Shown piece after piece: positions 42,384 through 51,095 of a DNA stretch of 64,000 bases. Made by a program: the position numbers and the translations under genes. Below the pieces are notes generated by a model. It made no database searches. It was not told the origin of the DNA and saw nothing but the letters and a program-made list of their open reading frames with translations. How positions within the stretch are numbered: position 1 is the first letter of the stretch; each line of letters starts with the position of its first letter. This DNA comes from JAEUMD01 sp050250815 (lineage in GTDB: Bacteria; Pseudomonadota; Alphaproteobacteria; Rhizobiales; Hyphomicrobiaceae): assembly GCA_050250815.1 (NCBI GenBank), contig JBFWNY010000019.1, forward strand, positions 1 through 64,000. Direction: 5' to 3'.

Positions 42384-43370
42384 ATGATGATCATGCAACG
42401 CAAAGGTTTGGCCATCGGTCTGGCGCTGGCGGCGTCACTGGCGGCGCTGGCCGCCGTCGCGCAGGCGCGCGGCAATCACAGCGGCGGACATGGTGAAGGC
42501 GGCTGGCACGAGGGCGGCCGGCACCACGGCCATATGGGGCATCGCCGCGGCGGCCGTCATGGCGCAATGGGTCTGTTCCGGCTCGACGCCGATAACGACG
42601 GCAGCATCACGATCGACGAGTTCATGGCCCGCCGCGCCGATCGCTTCAAGGCGCTCGACACGGACGACAATGGCGCGCTCAGCGCTGATGAAATCGTGAA
42701 GCCCATGGTCGAGAAGGCCGAGTACCACAAGCGCGTTATGCTCAAGCGTCTCGATAGCGACGGCGACGGCAAGATCACCAAGGCCGATTTCGAACAGCGT
42801 GCCGCGCAGCGCTTCGCTGAGCGCGATCTCGACGGAGACGGCGTGATCGGCGGGGATGATCTGCCGCCGGGCAAGCGCTGGCGCGAGCGGGATGCCGATG
42901 CCCCCTCAGATGCGGCTCCGGCCGCAGGCGAGCGCACCGAAGCTTCGCCGCCTGCAACGGCCGGCGCACCGTCGGCGGCGCCTCCAGCCAATGAGGAGGC
43001 AGAGATGCGCGGCCCCGGCCACAAGCATCGTCGAGGCTGGCGTCACGGCCGCAACATGTCGCTTGACGGCGTGAAGGAGCGCGCCGACCGGCGCTTCCAG
43101 CAGATGGACCGCAACGGCGACGGCGTCGTTGATGCCGCAGACTTCGATGCGGCGAGCAGTGAGCGCATCGCCTACGCCAAGCGCAAGAAGATGCACGTGT
43201 TGGATACCGATCGCGACGGCAAGGTTTCGCTTGCCGAGTTCGAGGCAAAGCCGCGGCAGCGGTTTGCGGACATGGACCTCGATGGCGATGGCCGCATCAC
43301 GGCTGCCGATCTGCCGCCCGGCGCCGCCAAGCGCTGGGAGCATCGGCGGGAGCGTCGCGAGCAGCGTTGA
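42384..43370 (+). CDS. Secreted EF-hand protein with seven Ca-binding loops
   Basis: A 328-residue protein with a signal peptide (about 4-29) and a His/Gly-rich start (GNHSGGHGEGGWHEGG, then RHHGHMGHRRGGRHG) that could bind metal. Seven EF-hand loops follow: DADNDGSITIDE, DTDDNGALSADE, DSDGDGKITKAD, DLDGDGVIGGDD, a Pro/Ala linker, then DRNGDGVVDAAD, DTDRDGKVSLAE and DLDGDGRITAAD. Loops 4 and 7 are both followed by DLPPG and then KRW, pointing to an internal duplication. It leads a unit with an ECF sigma factor and a metal-sensor protein. Starts at 42384, 42387 or 42393 are possible after GGGAG. Confidence 0.88.
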   Translation: MMIMQRKGLAIGLALAASLAALAAVAQARGNHSGGHGEGGWHEGGRHHGHMGHRRGGRHGAMGLFRLDADNDGSITIDEFMARRADRFKALDTDDNGALSADEIVKPMVEKAEYHKRVMLKRLDSDGDGKITKADFEQRAAQRFAERDLDGDGVIGGDDLPPGKRWRERDADAPSDAAPAAGERTEASPPATAGAPSAAPPANEEAEMRGPGHKHRRGWRHGRNMSLDGVKERADRRFQQMDRNGDGVVDAADFDAASSERIAYAKRKKMHVLDTDRDGKVSLAEFEAKPRQRFADMDLDGDGRITAADLPPGAAKRWEHRRERREQR

Positions 43371-43423
43371 CATGCACCGCCGGCCGGGGGGCAGCCTCCG
43401 GCCGGCATCAACCGAGCGTCGAG

Positions 43424-44059
43424 ATGTCGAGGACAGGCTTGGCACAAGCGCCGGACAGAACCGTGGGTCCCGGCCCTGGCGTGGACGACGGTGAGCGCGA
43501 CAGCGCGCTGATCGCGCGCATGGGCGCGGGCGATACACGGGCGTTCGCCGATCTCGTTGGGCGGCATCTTGGCGCGGTGCTCTCGGTATCGCGGCGCATG
43601 TTGGGCGATGACGCTGAGGCGGAGGACGTGGCGCAGGAGACGATGCTCAAGTTGTGGCGTCTCGCCGACGGGTTGGCCATAGGACCGGCCGGAGTGCGGC
43701 CCTGGCTCCGGCGCGTCGCAGGCAACCTGTGTATCGACCGCATCCGCCGGCGGGCGCAGACCGAGGTTACCGACGCGCCGCCCGAGGTGCCGGTCGCGCC
43801 GGGCCAGATGAGGGCCCTCGACGATCGGGATAGGGCAGCCCGGGTCGAACAGGCGTTGCAGGCGCTGCCCGACCGTCAGCGATTGGCCCTCGTGCTGTTT
43901 CACTACGAAGGGCTGTCGCAGATTGAGATCGCCGATCAGATGGGCATTGGAGACGAGGCGGTGGAATCGCTGCTGGCGCGCGCGCGGCGCAGTTTGCGGC
44001 GTTCGCTGGAAACGGATTGGCGCGCCCTGCTGGGCGACCAGGCAGGCGAAGGTGTTTGA
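43424..44059 (+). CDS. ECF-type RNA polymerase sigma factor
   Basis: A protein of about 211 residues. Sigma region 2 has FADLVGRHLGAVLSVSRRML and AEDVAQETMLKLWRL; region 4 has LPDRQRLALVLFHYEGLSQI and EIADQMGIGDEAVESLLARA. Region 3 is missing, as in extracytoplasmic-function sigma factors. Start placed at ATG 43424; the ribosome binding site is weak. It follows the EF-hand gene by 53 bp and precedes a single-span membrane protein and a metal-sensor-like gene, the usual sigma/anti-sigma/sensor order. Confidence 0.9.
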   Translation: MSRTGLAQAPDRTVGPGPGVDDGERDSALIARMGAGDTRAFADLVGRHLGAVLSVSRRMLGDDAEAEDVAQETMLKLWRLADGLAIGPAGVRPWLRRVAGNLCIDRIRRRAQTEVTDAPPEVPVAPGQMRALDDRDRAARVEQALQALPDRQRLALVLFHYEGLSQIEIADQMGIGDEAVESLLARARRSLRRSLETDWRALLGDQAGEGV

Positions 44060-44125
44060 GATAGCTGAGGCGTCGCCGCCATCCGAACGGCGGATGACAC
44101 GTAGGCACGACGACGGAACGACACG

Positions 44126-44719
44126 ATGACCAAGACCGGCAAAGACCAGTTCGACGATGCGGCACGGGATGGGCTTGCCCACGTGCTCGAGGTTCACGGC
44201 GCGGATCGCGACCGGTGGCCAGCTTCCGAGCGCCTGCGGCTTGCGCCAGTTCTTGCCGCGAGTGGCGAGGCGCGCAGAATGGTGAGCGAGGCTGCTGCGC
44301 TCGAGCGTCTGCTCGATCTTGCCCCGCGGATCGACGAGGTACGCGCAGCGCGGCTTGCACGGGACATCGTCGCGCGCGCCGAGGCCGATGAACCGCGGGA
44401 TGACATGCATCGTGGCCTCACCTATTCCGGGCCTATACGCAGTGCCCCCCACGGGCGGGCGCGCGGCCGCGTAGCGACCAGGCGACCAGGAGCGCTGCGG
44501 CATCCCGTGCCTGCCGCCGCCTCCGTCTTGCGCTTGCCGGCGGCCGCGATGCTGGCAGCCTCGCTGGTGCTTGGGGCATTCATCGGCGCGAACATGTCCT
44601 GGACCGCGGAACCGCAGGAGATTGCTGGCGTGGCCGACACGATGCTTGAAGCGGGTGACAATCCCTTGCTGCTCGACGACGAGCTTCTGGACGTGGCCGC
44701 AGAGGAGGCCGTGCTGTGA
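44126..44719 (+). CDS. Single-span membrane protein, anti-sigma factor candidate
   Basis: A 197-residue protein. The N-terminal 140 residues are cytoplasmic and charged, with VLEVHGADRDRWPASERLRL, a pattern seen in unnamed proteins beside alphaproteobacterial ECF sigma genes. One membrane segment lies at about 137-160 (LPAAAMLAASLVLGAFIGAN), leaving a short acidic periplasmic tail. No zinc-binding anti-sigma motif (HxxxCxxC) is visible. Topology and place right after the sigma gene make it the best anti-sigma candidate. Its stop overlaps the next gene (GTGA). Confidence 0.6.
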   Translation: MTKTGKDQFDDAARDGLAHVLEVHGADRDRWPASERLRLAPVLAASGEARRMVSEAAALERLLDLAPRIDEVRAARLARDIVARAEADEPRDDMHRGLTYSGPIRSAPHGRARGRVATRRPGALRHPVPAAASVLRLPAAAMLAASLVLGAFIGANMSWTAEPQEIAGVADTMLEAGDNPLLLDDELLDVAAEEAVL

Positions 44720-45198
44720 GCAAAACCACTGGAGGCACTGAGCGCCCGGGTCGCTGGCTTTGGATCGTCCTGATCGCCTCGCTGATGGCGAACATGGTCG
44801 TCTTCGGCGCCATCGCCGGCCGCTACTGGTCCCACGGCCACTTCGGTCGCGATCACGGCCGCTGGGAGCGCCAGGGTTTCCTCGACAAGATTGCCGAGCC
44901 ACGGCGCAACGAACTGCGCCAGATGCTGACCGCGGACCGCGAGAGCCTCCAGCCGCTGCGCGATGAGGTGCGTAAGCTGCGTGCGGAGGCGCGCGAGGCG
45001 ATGTCACGCGAGCCGTTCGACGGTACGGCCATCCGCGGCGCGATCGACAAGGTTACCGCTGCGCGCGCGCGTGTGCGGGCGCAAATGATCGACGACCTCG
45101 TCGAGGTCATGGGCAAGATGACGCCCGAGGAACGGCGCGTCTTCAACGAGCACCGCAAGTCTCGGCGTGATCGTGGTAAACGTCGCGACGACGACTGA
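44716..45198 (+). CDS. Periplasmic heavy-metal-sensor-like protein (Metal_resist/Spy-related)
   Basis: A 160-residue protein starting at GTG 44716 inside the previous stop. One N-terminal membrane anchor (about 14-35, LWIVLIASLMANMVVFGAIA) precedes a His-containing segment (RYWSHGHFGRDHGRWER) and a long helical hairpin (EPRRNELRQMLTADRESLQP, later RAQMIDDLVEVMGKMTPEER), matching the CnrX/ZraP/Spy-like Metal_resist family. It may sense metal or misfolded protein outside the membrane and relay this to the anti-sigma candidate. A hairpin follows its stop. Confidence 0.78.
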   Translation: MSKTTGGTERPGRWLWIVLIASLMANMVVFGAIAGRYWSHGHFGRDHGRWERQGFLDKIAEPRRNELRQMLTADRESLQPLRDEVRKLRAEAREAMSREPFDGTAIRGAIDKVTAARARVRAQMIDDLVEVMGKMTPEERRVFNEHRKSRRDRGKRRDDD

Positions 45199-45204
45199 TA
45201 CAAC

Positions 45205-45231
45205 CGGCCAAGCGCCAGCGGCGCTTGGCCG
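45205..45231 (+). terminator. Hairpin terminator after the ECF operon
   Basis: A perfect 12-bp stem (45205-45216 with 45220-45231, CGGCCAAGCGCC and its complement) closes a 3-base AGC loop, 6 bp after the stop of the metal-sensor gene. No T-run follows. It separates this operon from the glutathione reductase gene. Confidence 0.7.
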
Positions 45232-45343
45232 CGGTATCGACTTCAGTTCGATGGCCGCAGTCCTTCGCCTTCTCTTTCCCGACTTGTCGGCATGCGCCAG
45301 CCTGTCCTAAGGATGCCCGGACACGAAGCAGCGCGGCGGACAG

Positions 45344-46726
45344 ATGGGCATGGCCGAGACCTACGACCTCTTCGTCATCGGCGGTGGATCCGGCGGTGTG
45401 AGGGCAGCGCGGATTGCGTCCAGCCACGGCGCTCGTGTGGCGCTGGCCGAGGCGGATCGGTTCGGCGGCACGTGCGTCATAAGGGGCTGCGTGCCAAAAA
45501 AGCTGCTGGTTTACGCCAGTCGGTTTGCCGACGACTTTGCCGATGCACCGGGGTTCGGCTGGCAGGTGGGCGCGACGTCCTTCGACTGGGCCGCGCTCAT
45601 CGCCGCCAAGGATCGGGAGATCGGGCGGCTGGAGGGGCTCTATCGAAGCACGCTGCAGAACGCCAGTGTCACGGTATTCGCCGAGCGGGCCGAGATCACG
45701 GGCGCGAACCGCGTCAAGCTGGCATCGGGTCGTGAGGTCGAAGCAGCAAAAATACTGATCGCGACAGGTGGACGCCCCTTTGTCGATGCTACGGTGGCCG
45801 GGCGCGAGCATGCGATCACGTCGGACGAAGCCTTTCATCTCACGGAGATGCCACGACGCGTCGTCGTCGTCGGTGGCGGCTACATAGCGCTCGAGTTTGC
45901 CGGCATCTTCGCCGGGCTCGGCGCGGAAACGACGGTCGTCTATCGCGGCGACAAGGTGCTGCGCGGCTTCGACGAGGACCTGCGCGACGGACTGACCGAG
46001 GCCTACGGCAAGCGCGGCATCCGTATTCTCACCAACGACAATGTCGCGCGTATCGAGAAGACAGCCTCCGGGCTTGTCGCCACCCTGGAGAGCGGTGAGA
46101 GCATTGCCGCCGATCAGGTGATGATGGCGACGGGGCGGCGGCCCAACGTCGCCGGGCTCGGGCTGGCGGGACTGGGTATCGCCTGCGGCTGGAACGGCCA
46201 CGTTGTAGTCGACGACGAGTTCCGCACGAACGTTGCGAGCATCTTCGCCGTCGGAGACGTCACCGACCGGCCAGCATTGACGCCGGTGGCGATCCGCGAC
46301 GGTCATGCCTTCGCCGACCGCGAGTTCGGCGGCATGATGCGCGACATCGACTACGAGATGCTGCCGACGGCGGTGTTCTCGACGCCCGAGATCGGCACCG
46401 TGGGCCTGCCGGAGCACCTGGCGGAGGAACGCTGCAATTCCCTCGACGTCTACGTCGCTCGATTCCGGCCGATGCGCGCGACGCTCGCCGGGCGCGACGA
46501 GCGCACACTCATGAAGCTCATCGTCGATGGCGGCAGCGGCCGGGTGCTCGGCTGTCACGTGCTGGGACCCGATGCGGCCGAGATCGTGCAGATGGCGGCC
46601 ATTGCCATGCGCATGGGCGCGACGAAAGCCGATTTCGACCGTACGATCGCCCTGCATCCGAGTGCCGCGGAGGAACTCGTGACCATGCGAGCGAAGCGTC
46701 CCGCGGCCAAGTCCGCGGCGCAGTAG
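45344..46726 (+). CDS. gor: Glutathione-disulfide reductase
   Basis: A 460-residue FAD enzyme that reduces glutathione disulfide with NADPH in the cytoplasm. FAD-binding motif FVIGGGSGGVRAARIA, redox-active disulfide Cys44/Cys49 in GGTCVIRGCVPKK, NADPH-binding VVVGGGYIALEFAGIFAGLG, a second FAD motif FAVGDVTDRPALTPVAIRDG, and the dimer-interface His-Glu pair near the end (ALHPSAAEELVTM). Start ATG 45344 or ATG 45350. It overlaps or abuts a short-chain dehydrogenase gene (24 bp apart), likely cotranscribed. Confidence 0.93.
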   Translation: MGMAETYDLFVIGGGSGGVRAARIASSHGARVALAEADRFGGTCVIRGCVPKKLLVYASRFADDFADAPGFGWQVGATSFDWAALIAAKDREIGRLEGLYRSTLQNASVTVFAERAEITGANRVKLASGREVEAAKILIATGGRPFVDATVAGREHAITSDEAFHLTEMPRRVVVVGGGYIALEFAGIFAGLGAETTVVYRGDKVLRGFDEDLRDGLTEAYGKRGIRILTNDNVARIEKTASGLVATLESGESIAADQVMMATGRRPNVAGLGLAGLGIACGWNGHVVVDDEFRTNVASIFAVGDVTDRPALTPVAIRDGHAFADREFGGMMRDIDYEMLPTAVFSTPEIGTVGLPEHLAEERCNSLDVYVARFRPMRATLAGRDERTLMKLIVDGGSGRVLGCHVLGPDAAEIVQMAAIAMRMGATKADFDRTIALHPSAAEELVTMRAKRPAAKSAAQ

Positions 46727-46749
46727 TGGGCAGCCCCGGGGGAGATACG

Positions 46750-47505
46750 ATGCAGAGGCTGTCGGGCAAGATTGCGCTCGTGACCGGTTCAGCGGGTGGC
46801 ATCGGCCATGCGATTGCGGAGGTGTTCGCCACGGAGGGGGCGCACGTCGTGATCGCCGATGTCGATGGCGAAGCCGCGCGCAAGGCGGCAGACGCACTCA
46901 TCGGGCGAGGTCTAGCCGCCACGCCTTTTGCCTGCGACGTCAGTCGCGGGCAGGATGTGACGGCACTGTTCCGTGCGATCGAGCACGGTCATGGGCGCGC
47001 CGACGTGATCGTCAACAATGCCGGCATCAACGTGCGCGCCGATTTCCGCCACATCACCGATGAGGAATGGGTACGCATCCGCGAGGTCAATCTCGACGGT
47101 GTCGTACGCATCGCGCGCGATGGCTTTGCTCTGCTCAAGGCATCGGGCAACGGCGCACTCGTCAACGTAGCTTCGATCATGGGACATCGCGGTCTGCGCC
47201 AGCTCGCCGCCTATTCGGCCACCAAGGGTGCGGTTGCGGCGCTGACCAGGGCTCTGGCGGTCGAATACGCACCGTTCAACATTCGTGTGAACACTCTGTC
47301 GCCGGGCTTTGTGGAGACGGCATTGACCGAGCGCGTGCTGCGCAATCCCGCCATTCGCAAGGCTCTTGTCGATCAGACGCCGATGCGCAGGTTTGGGACG
47401 GGGCTCGATATCGCCCGGGCGGCCTTGTTTCTCGCCAGCGACGATGCGAGCTTCGTCACGGGGGCTGAACTCATTGTCGACGGCGGCATGGCGGCAGGCC
47501 TTTGA
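46750..47505 (+). CDS. Short-chain dehydrogenase/reductase
   Basis: A 251-residue classical SDR. Cofactor motif TGSAGGIG at about 12-19 (TGxxxGxG), NNAG near 90, catalytic Ser (NVASIMGHRG) and Tyr-x-x-x-Lys (AYSATKGAV), followed by SPGFVETALT and the C-terminal FVTGAELIVDGGM. Asp at the end of beta-2 (IADVDG) suggests NAD preference. Start ATG 46750 with GGGGGAG 7 bases upstream. Substrate unknown; it resembles FabG-like and 3-hydroxybutyrate-type enzymes. Confidence 0.88.
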   Translation: MQRLSGKIALVTGSAGGIGHAIAEVFATEGAHVVIADVDGEAARKAADALIGRGLAATPFACDVSRGQDVTALFRAIEHGHGRADVIVNNAGINVRADFRHITDEEWVRIREVNLDGVVRIARDGFALLKASGNGALVNVASIMGHRGLRQLAAYSATKGAVAALTRALAVEYAPFNIRVNTLSPGFVETALTERVLRNPAIRKALVDQTPMRRFGTGLDIARAALFLASDDASFVTGAELIVDGGMAAGL

Positions 47506-47548
47506 TCGTTCACGCAATGCGTGCTCCCAGTCATAGAGGATCCCCGTA

Positions 47549-48217
47549 ATGATGCGCTGGCTGAGATTTACCCAGTGGCGAGGTGCGCCCGTGGCGAAAT
47601 GGCGTCTGGCGGTCGTTGCGCTTCTGATGTCCGCCTGCTTCTGGTCGAGCAGCGGTGTGGGCGTCTCGCCCGCATGGGCGGCCCCGCAGACCTACGTGTT
47701 CGACAAGGATCACACCGAAATCCGCTTCAGCTGGGATCACTTGGGCCTTTCGCGGCAGTCGGGCCGTCTGCAGACCGTCGAAGGCGAGATCGTGTTCGAC
47801 GAGGAGCGGCCCGAGAACAGCAGCATCGACATCCGCATTCCGTTGTCATCCATCTCAACGGGCGTCGCCGCGCTCGACGACGTGCTTCTGAAGGGCCGCG
47901 ACTATCTGGATGTCGAGCGCTATCCGATGATCACCTTCAAGAGCAACTCGGTGGTGGTGACGACCGCGCGCACGGCGAACGTGTCGGGCGAGGTCAGCTT
48001 CAACGGGCACACGCATCCGCTCACGTTGTCGGTCGTCTGGAATTTTTCGGGGGAGCATCCGCTCGCGAAGATCAATCCGGTGTACTCGGGCGTCTATGCG
48101 TCGGGCTTTTCCGCGCGCACCCAACTCCTGCGCAGCGAATTCGGGATCGCTCGTTCAATCCCGCTCGTTTCCGACGAGATCCGCGTTACCATCGAGGCAG
48201 AGCTGCATCGGCGCTGA
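47549..48217 (+). CDS. YceI family periplasmic protein
   Basis: A 222-residue lipocalin-like protein. The signal peptide (about 18-45) ends near AWAAPQTYVF. YceI signatures follow: DKDHTEIRFSWDHLGLSRQS, SSIDIRIPLSSISTGVAALD, LKGRDYLDVERYPMITFKSN and GEVSFNGHTHPLTL. Family members bind isoprenoid-type lipids in a barrel, but their physiological role is unclear. Start at ATG 47549 or 47552 behind GAGGA. It converges on the YbdK-type ligase gene. Confidence 0.9.
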   Translation: MMRWLRFTQWRGAPVAKWRLAVVALLMSACFWSSSGVGVSPAWAAPQTYVFDKDHTEIRFSWDHLGLSRQSGRLQTVEGEIVFDEERPENSSIDIRIPLSSISTGVAALDDVLLKGRDYLDVERYPMITFKSNSVVVTTARTANVSGEVSFNGHTHPLTLSVVWNFSGEHPLAKINPVYSGVYASGFSARTQLLRSEFGIARSIPLVSDEIRVTIEAELHRR

Positions 48218-48219
48218 AC

Positions 48220-49353
48220 TCAGCACGCGCCGACGGTCTCCGCGATCAGCATGTCGACGACGCCACGTAGTGCGGCCGCGCCATCGAGGCCGCGGGCGAG
48301 CCCCTCCTTCAGCCGCGCGACCTGCCGGTCGGCGCTGGTGCCGCCCCGTGCGATGTCGCGCGCGCGCGCCACTTCCGCGCTGCATCCGAGAGCCGCAGCA
48401 TCCTCTGCGACGAGGCCGATCAGCTCGTCGATGAGCTGGGCAAACGGCACGAGTTCCCCCTTGCCGAAATCGAACAGCTTGTCGTCGACGCCGTAGCGCT
48501 GTGCCCGCCAGCGGTTCTCCTCGATCAGGAATGCGGGATAGCTGCGCCAGCGCTGGTTCTTGGTTTTGAGCCGGTAGAGCATGCGCGCCACCGAGACGTA
48601 GAGAGCGGCGATGGTGAGCGCATCCTCCATGCGGGTCGCGACGTCCGTGACGCGCATCTCGAGCGTGGGAAAGCGTGCCGAGGGACGCAGATCCCACCAC
48701 ACCTTGGTTGCATCTTCGATCACGCCCGAGCGGACCAGCACGTCGATGGTGCGGGTGTACTCGCCGAAGCTCTCGAATCGCTGCGGCAGGCCGGTGCGCG
48801 GCAGCTCGTGGAAGATGGACAGCCGGTAACTCTTGAGGCCCGTATCATCTCCCTCCCAGAACGGAGAGGACGTGGACAGCATCAGCAGATGCGGCAGGAA
48901 ATAGCGGATCTGGTTCATCAGATCGATGCGGTCGTCGGGGTCTTCGATGGCGACGTGGACGTGCATGCCGCAGATGGCGAGGCGCCGGCCGATGCCGCCG
49001 AAGTCGCGCGCCAGAGCCTGGTATCGTTCCTTTGGCGTGGTCTGCAGCGATGCCTTCTTGGCAAATGGATGCGTCGAGGCGGCGATCGGCGCCAGACGGA
49101 AGTCGGCGGCGTTGCGCGCGATTGTGTGGCGCAGGCGCGTGAGGTCCTCCCGGGCCTCGGCGAAGGTGTGGCAGACGCGCGTGCCGATCTCTATCTGACT
49201 GCGGAAGAACTCTGGTGCGACCTGCTTGCCGAGCTCCTGCTCGCATGCCGCCATCAGCTCCGGCGGCGCCGGTGCGAGGTCGCGCGTCTCAAGGTCGACG
49301 AGGTGGTATTCCTCCTCGATGCCAAAAGTAAAAGAGGGGCTGTTGGCGGTCAT
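48220..49353 (-). CDS. Carboxylate-amine ligase, YbdK/GCS2 family
   Basis: A 377-residue member of the glutamate-cysteine ligase 2 family. It begins SFTFGIEEEYHLVDLETRDL and has CHTFAEAREDLTRLRHTIAR, FGGIGRRLAICGMHVHVAIE (metal/ATP-site histidines), STSSPFWEGDDTGLKSYRLS and DLRPSARFPTLEMRVTDVAT, all characteristic of YbdK. Members have weak glutamate-cysteine ligase activity and unknown natural substrates; proximity to glutathione reductase is suggestive only. Start ATG 49353, since the extension to 49440 lacks family similarity. Confidence 0.88.
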   Translation of the reverse strand: MTANSPSFTFGIEEEYHLVDLETRDLAPAPPELMAACEQELGKQVAPEFFRSQIEIGTRVCHTFAEAREDLTRLRHTIARNAADFRLAPIAASTHPFAKKASLQTTPKERYQALARDFGGIGRRLAICGMHVHVAIEDPDDRIDLMNQIRYFLPHLLMLSTSSPFWEGDDTGLKSYRLSIFHELPRTGLPQRFESFGEYTRTIDVLVRSGVIEDATKVWWDLRPSARFPTLEMRVTDVATRMEDALTIAALYVSVARMLYRLKTKNQRWRSYPAFLIEENRWRAQRYGVDDKLFDFGKGELVPFAQLIDELIGLVAEDAAALGCSAEVARARDIARGGTSADRQVARLKEGLARGLDGAAALRGVVDMLIAETVGAC

Positions 49354-49565
49354 CGGCTCGCTCAGGTGATCCGGGTTCGGGGAGGCTGCCACAGCCCGGC
49401 CGCAGACGGCCAGCGCAAAGCCACCTTTTGTCGCTAGCAACCGTGCCTCCTGCCGGCTGTCCGGCGGCGGCTCGTCCGGCCGTGCTGGTCAGGTGCGGCA
49501 GGCTAGCCTATAAGGCCGCGCAGGTGCCATAATGGGCTGAGCTACAAGAAGAAGGCGGCGCCTGG

Positions 49566-49591
49566 GCCCCCTGCCGATCGGCATCGGGGGC
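49566..49591 (+). promoter_or_regulatory. Hairpin in the DAHP synthase leader
   Basis: GCCCCC (49566-49571) pairs with GGGGGC (49586-49591) around an inner palindrome, TGCCGATCGGCA (49572-49583). It ends 34 bp before the aroG-type start and could fold in the mRNA leader. A CATAAT -10-like element lies near 49530 without a good -35. No known riboswitch class is recognised. Confidence 0.35.
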
Positions 49592-49625
49592 ATCGGGCGC
49601 TGGCGAAGACGGAGACGTGACGACA

Positions 49626-51026
49626 ATGGCTGCAACCTGGTCCCCCGACAGCTGGCGCTCCAAGCCTATCGTGCAGGTGCCGGAGTACCCTGATGCTGCC
49701 GCGCTGGCCGATGTAGAGTCCAAGCTGGCCACCTTCCCGCCGCTCGTGTTCTTCAACGAGGTCAAGAGGCTGCGCGAGAAGCTGGCGGCTGCGTCCGAGG
49801 GCCGCGGCTTCGTCTTCCAGGGCGGAGACTGCGCCGAGAGCTTCCGCGAGCACGGCCCGGACACGATCTCGAGCTATTTCCGCATCTTCCTCCAGAGCGC
49901 GCTGGTGATGACCTTCGCCGGTGGTCAGCCGGTCGTGAAGATCGGCCGTATCGCCGGACAGTTCGCCAAGCCGCGCTCCTCGCCGGTGGAGAAGAAGGAC
50001 GGCGTGGAGCTGCCGAGCTACCGCGGCGACATCATCAACGGCGACGAGTTCACGCCCGAGGCGCGTATCCCCGATCCGGTGCGCATGCTGCAGGCGTACC
50101 GCCAGTCGGCCGCCACGCTCAACTTCCTGCGCGCCTTCCTCCAGGGCGGCTACGCGAGCCTCGAGAACGTCCATCGTTGGGGCCTGGGCTTCATGAAGGG
50201 CAAGCCCATCGAGGCCAAGTACGAGGAACTGGCTGACGAGATCGGGCGCACGCGCGAGATCCTGCTCGCCATGGGCGTCGACGAGGAGAACACGCGGCCG
50301 CTCAAGACGACCGACTTCTACACCAGCCATGAGGCCCTGCTGTTGCCCTACGAGCAGGCCTTCACTCGGCGCGACGGTCTGATGGACACGGGGCAAGTGT
50401 TCGCCACCTCGGCCCACTTCCTGTGGGTCGGGGATCGCACGCGCCAGCCCGATCACGCGCACGTCGAGTACTTGCGCGGTCTCTACAATCCGATCGGATT
50501 GAAGTGCGGTCCGACGCTGGAGCCCGATGGCCTCATCCGCCTCATCGATATCCTCGACCGCCGCAACGAGCCCGGCAAGCTTACGCTGATCGCCCGTTTC
50601 GGCTCCGACAAGGTCGAGAAGCATTTGCCCAAGCTCATGCGTGCCGTGGCGAGGGAAGGGCGCAAGGTGATCTGGATGTGCGATCCCATGCACGGCAATA
50701 CGATCACCGCCACGACCGGTGACAAGACCCGGCCGCTGAACCGCATCAAGGACGAGGTCGAGCGGTTCTTCGACATCGCCCAGGCGGAGGGCGTGCATCC
50801 GGGCGGCGTGCATCTGGAGATGACAGGCAAGGACGTGACGGAGTGCACGGGTGGCGCCGCCATGATCGTCGATGCGGATCTGTCCAAGCGCTACGAGACG
50901 CTGTGCGACCCGCGCCTAAATGCCGAGCAGTCGCTCGAGATCGCATTCATGGTGGCCGACCGGCTGCGGGCGCTGCGGGCATCGCGCGCCGGCATTCAGC
51001 CGATGCCTGCCACGGCTTCGGCATGA
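49626..51026 (+). CDS. aroG: Class II 3-deoxy-7-phosphoheptulonate synthase
   Basis: A 466-residue enzyme making DAHP from phosphoenolpyruvate and erythrose 4-phosphate, the first step of aromatic amino acid synthesis. Class II (plant/AroAII-like) hallmarks: FVFQGGDCAESFREHGPDTI, SYRGDIINGDEFTPEARIPD, the DFYTSHEALLLPYEQAFTRR block and WMCDPMHGNTITATTGDKTR, with metal-binding Cys, His, Glu and Asp residues in these motifs. Start ATG 49626, 11 bases after GGAG; GTG 49617 is too close to it. Monocistronic by spacing. Confidence 0.95.
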   Translation: MAATWSPDSWRSKPIVQVPEYPDAAALADVESKLATFPPLVFFNEVKRLREKLAAASEGRGFVFQGGDCAESFREHGPDTISSYFRIFLQSALVMTFAGGQPVVKIGRIAGQFAKPRSSPVEKKDGVELPSYRGDIINGDEFTPEARIPDPVRMLQAYRQSAATLNFLRAFLQGGYASLENVHRWGLGFMKGKPIEAKYEELADEIGRTREILLAMGVDEENTRPLKTTDFYTSHEALLLPYEQAFTRRDGLMDTGQVFATSAHFLWVGDRTRQPDHAHVEYLRGLYNPIGLKCGPTLEPDGLIRLIDILDRRNEPGKLTLIARFGSDKVEKHLPKLMRAVAREGRKVIWMCDPMHGNTITATTGDKTRPLNRIKDEVERFFDIAQAEGVHPGGVHLEMTGKDVTECTGGAAMIVDADLSKRYETLCDPRLNAEQSLEIAFMVADRLRALRASRAGIQPMPATASA

Positions 51027-51095
51027 TGCCGGTGTAGGCACCCATGGGAGCCGGCGGCGGCATGTACTCGACCGGTCGTTGCGGAGCGTTTGTCC

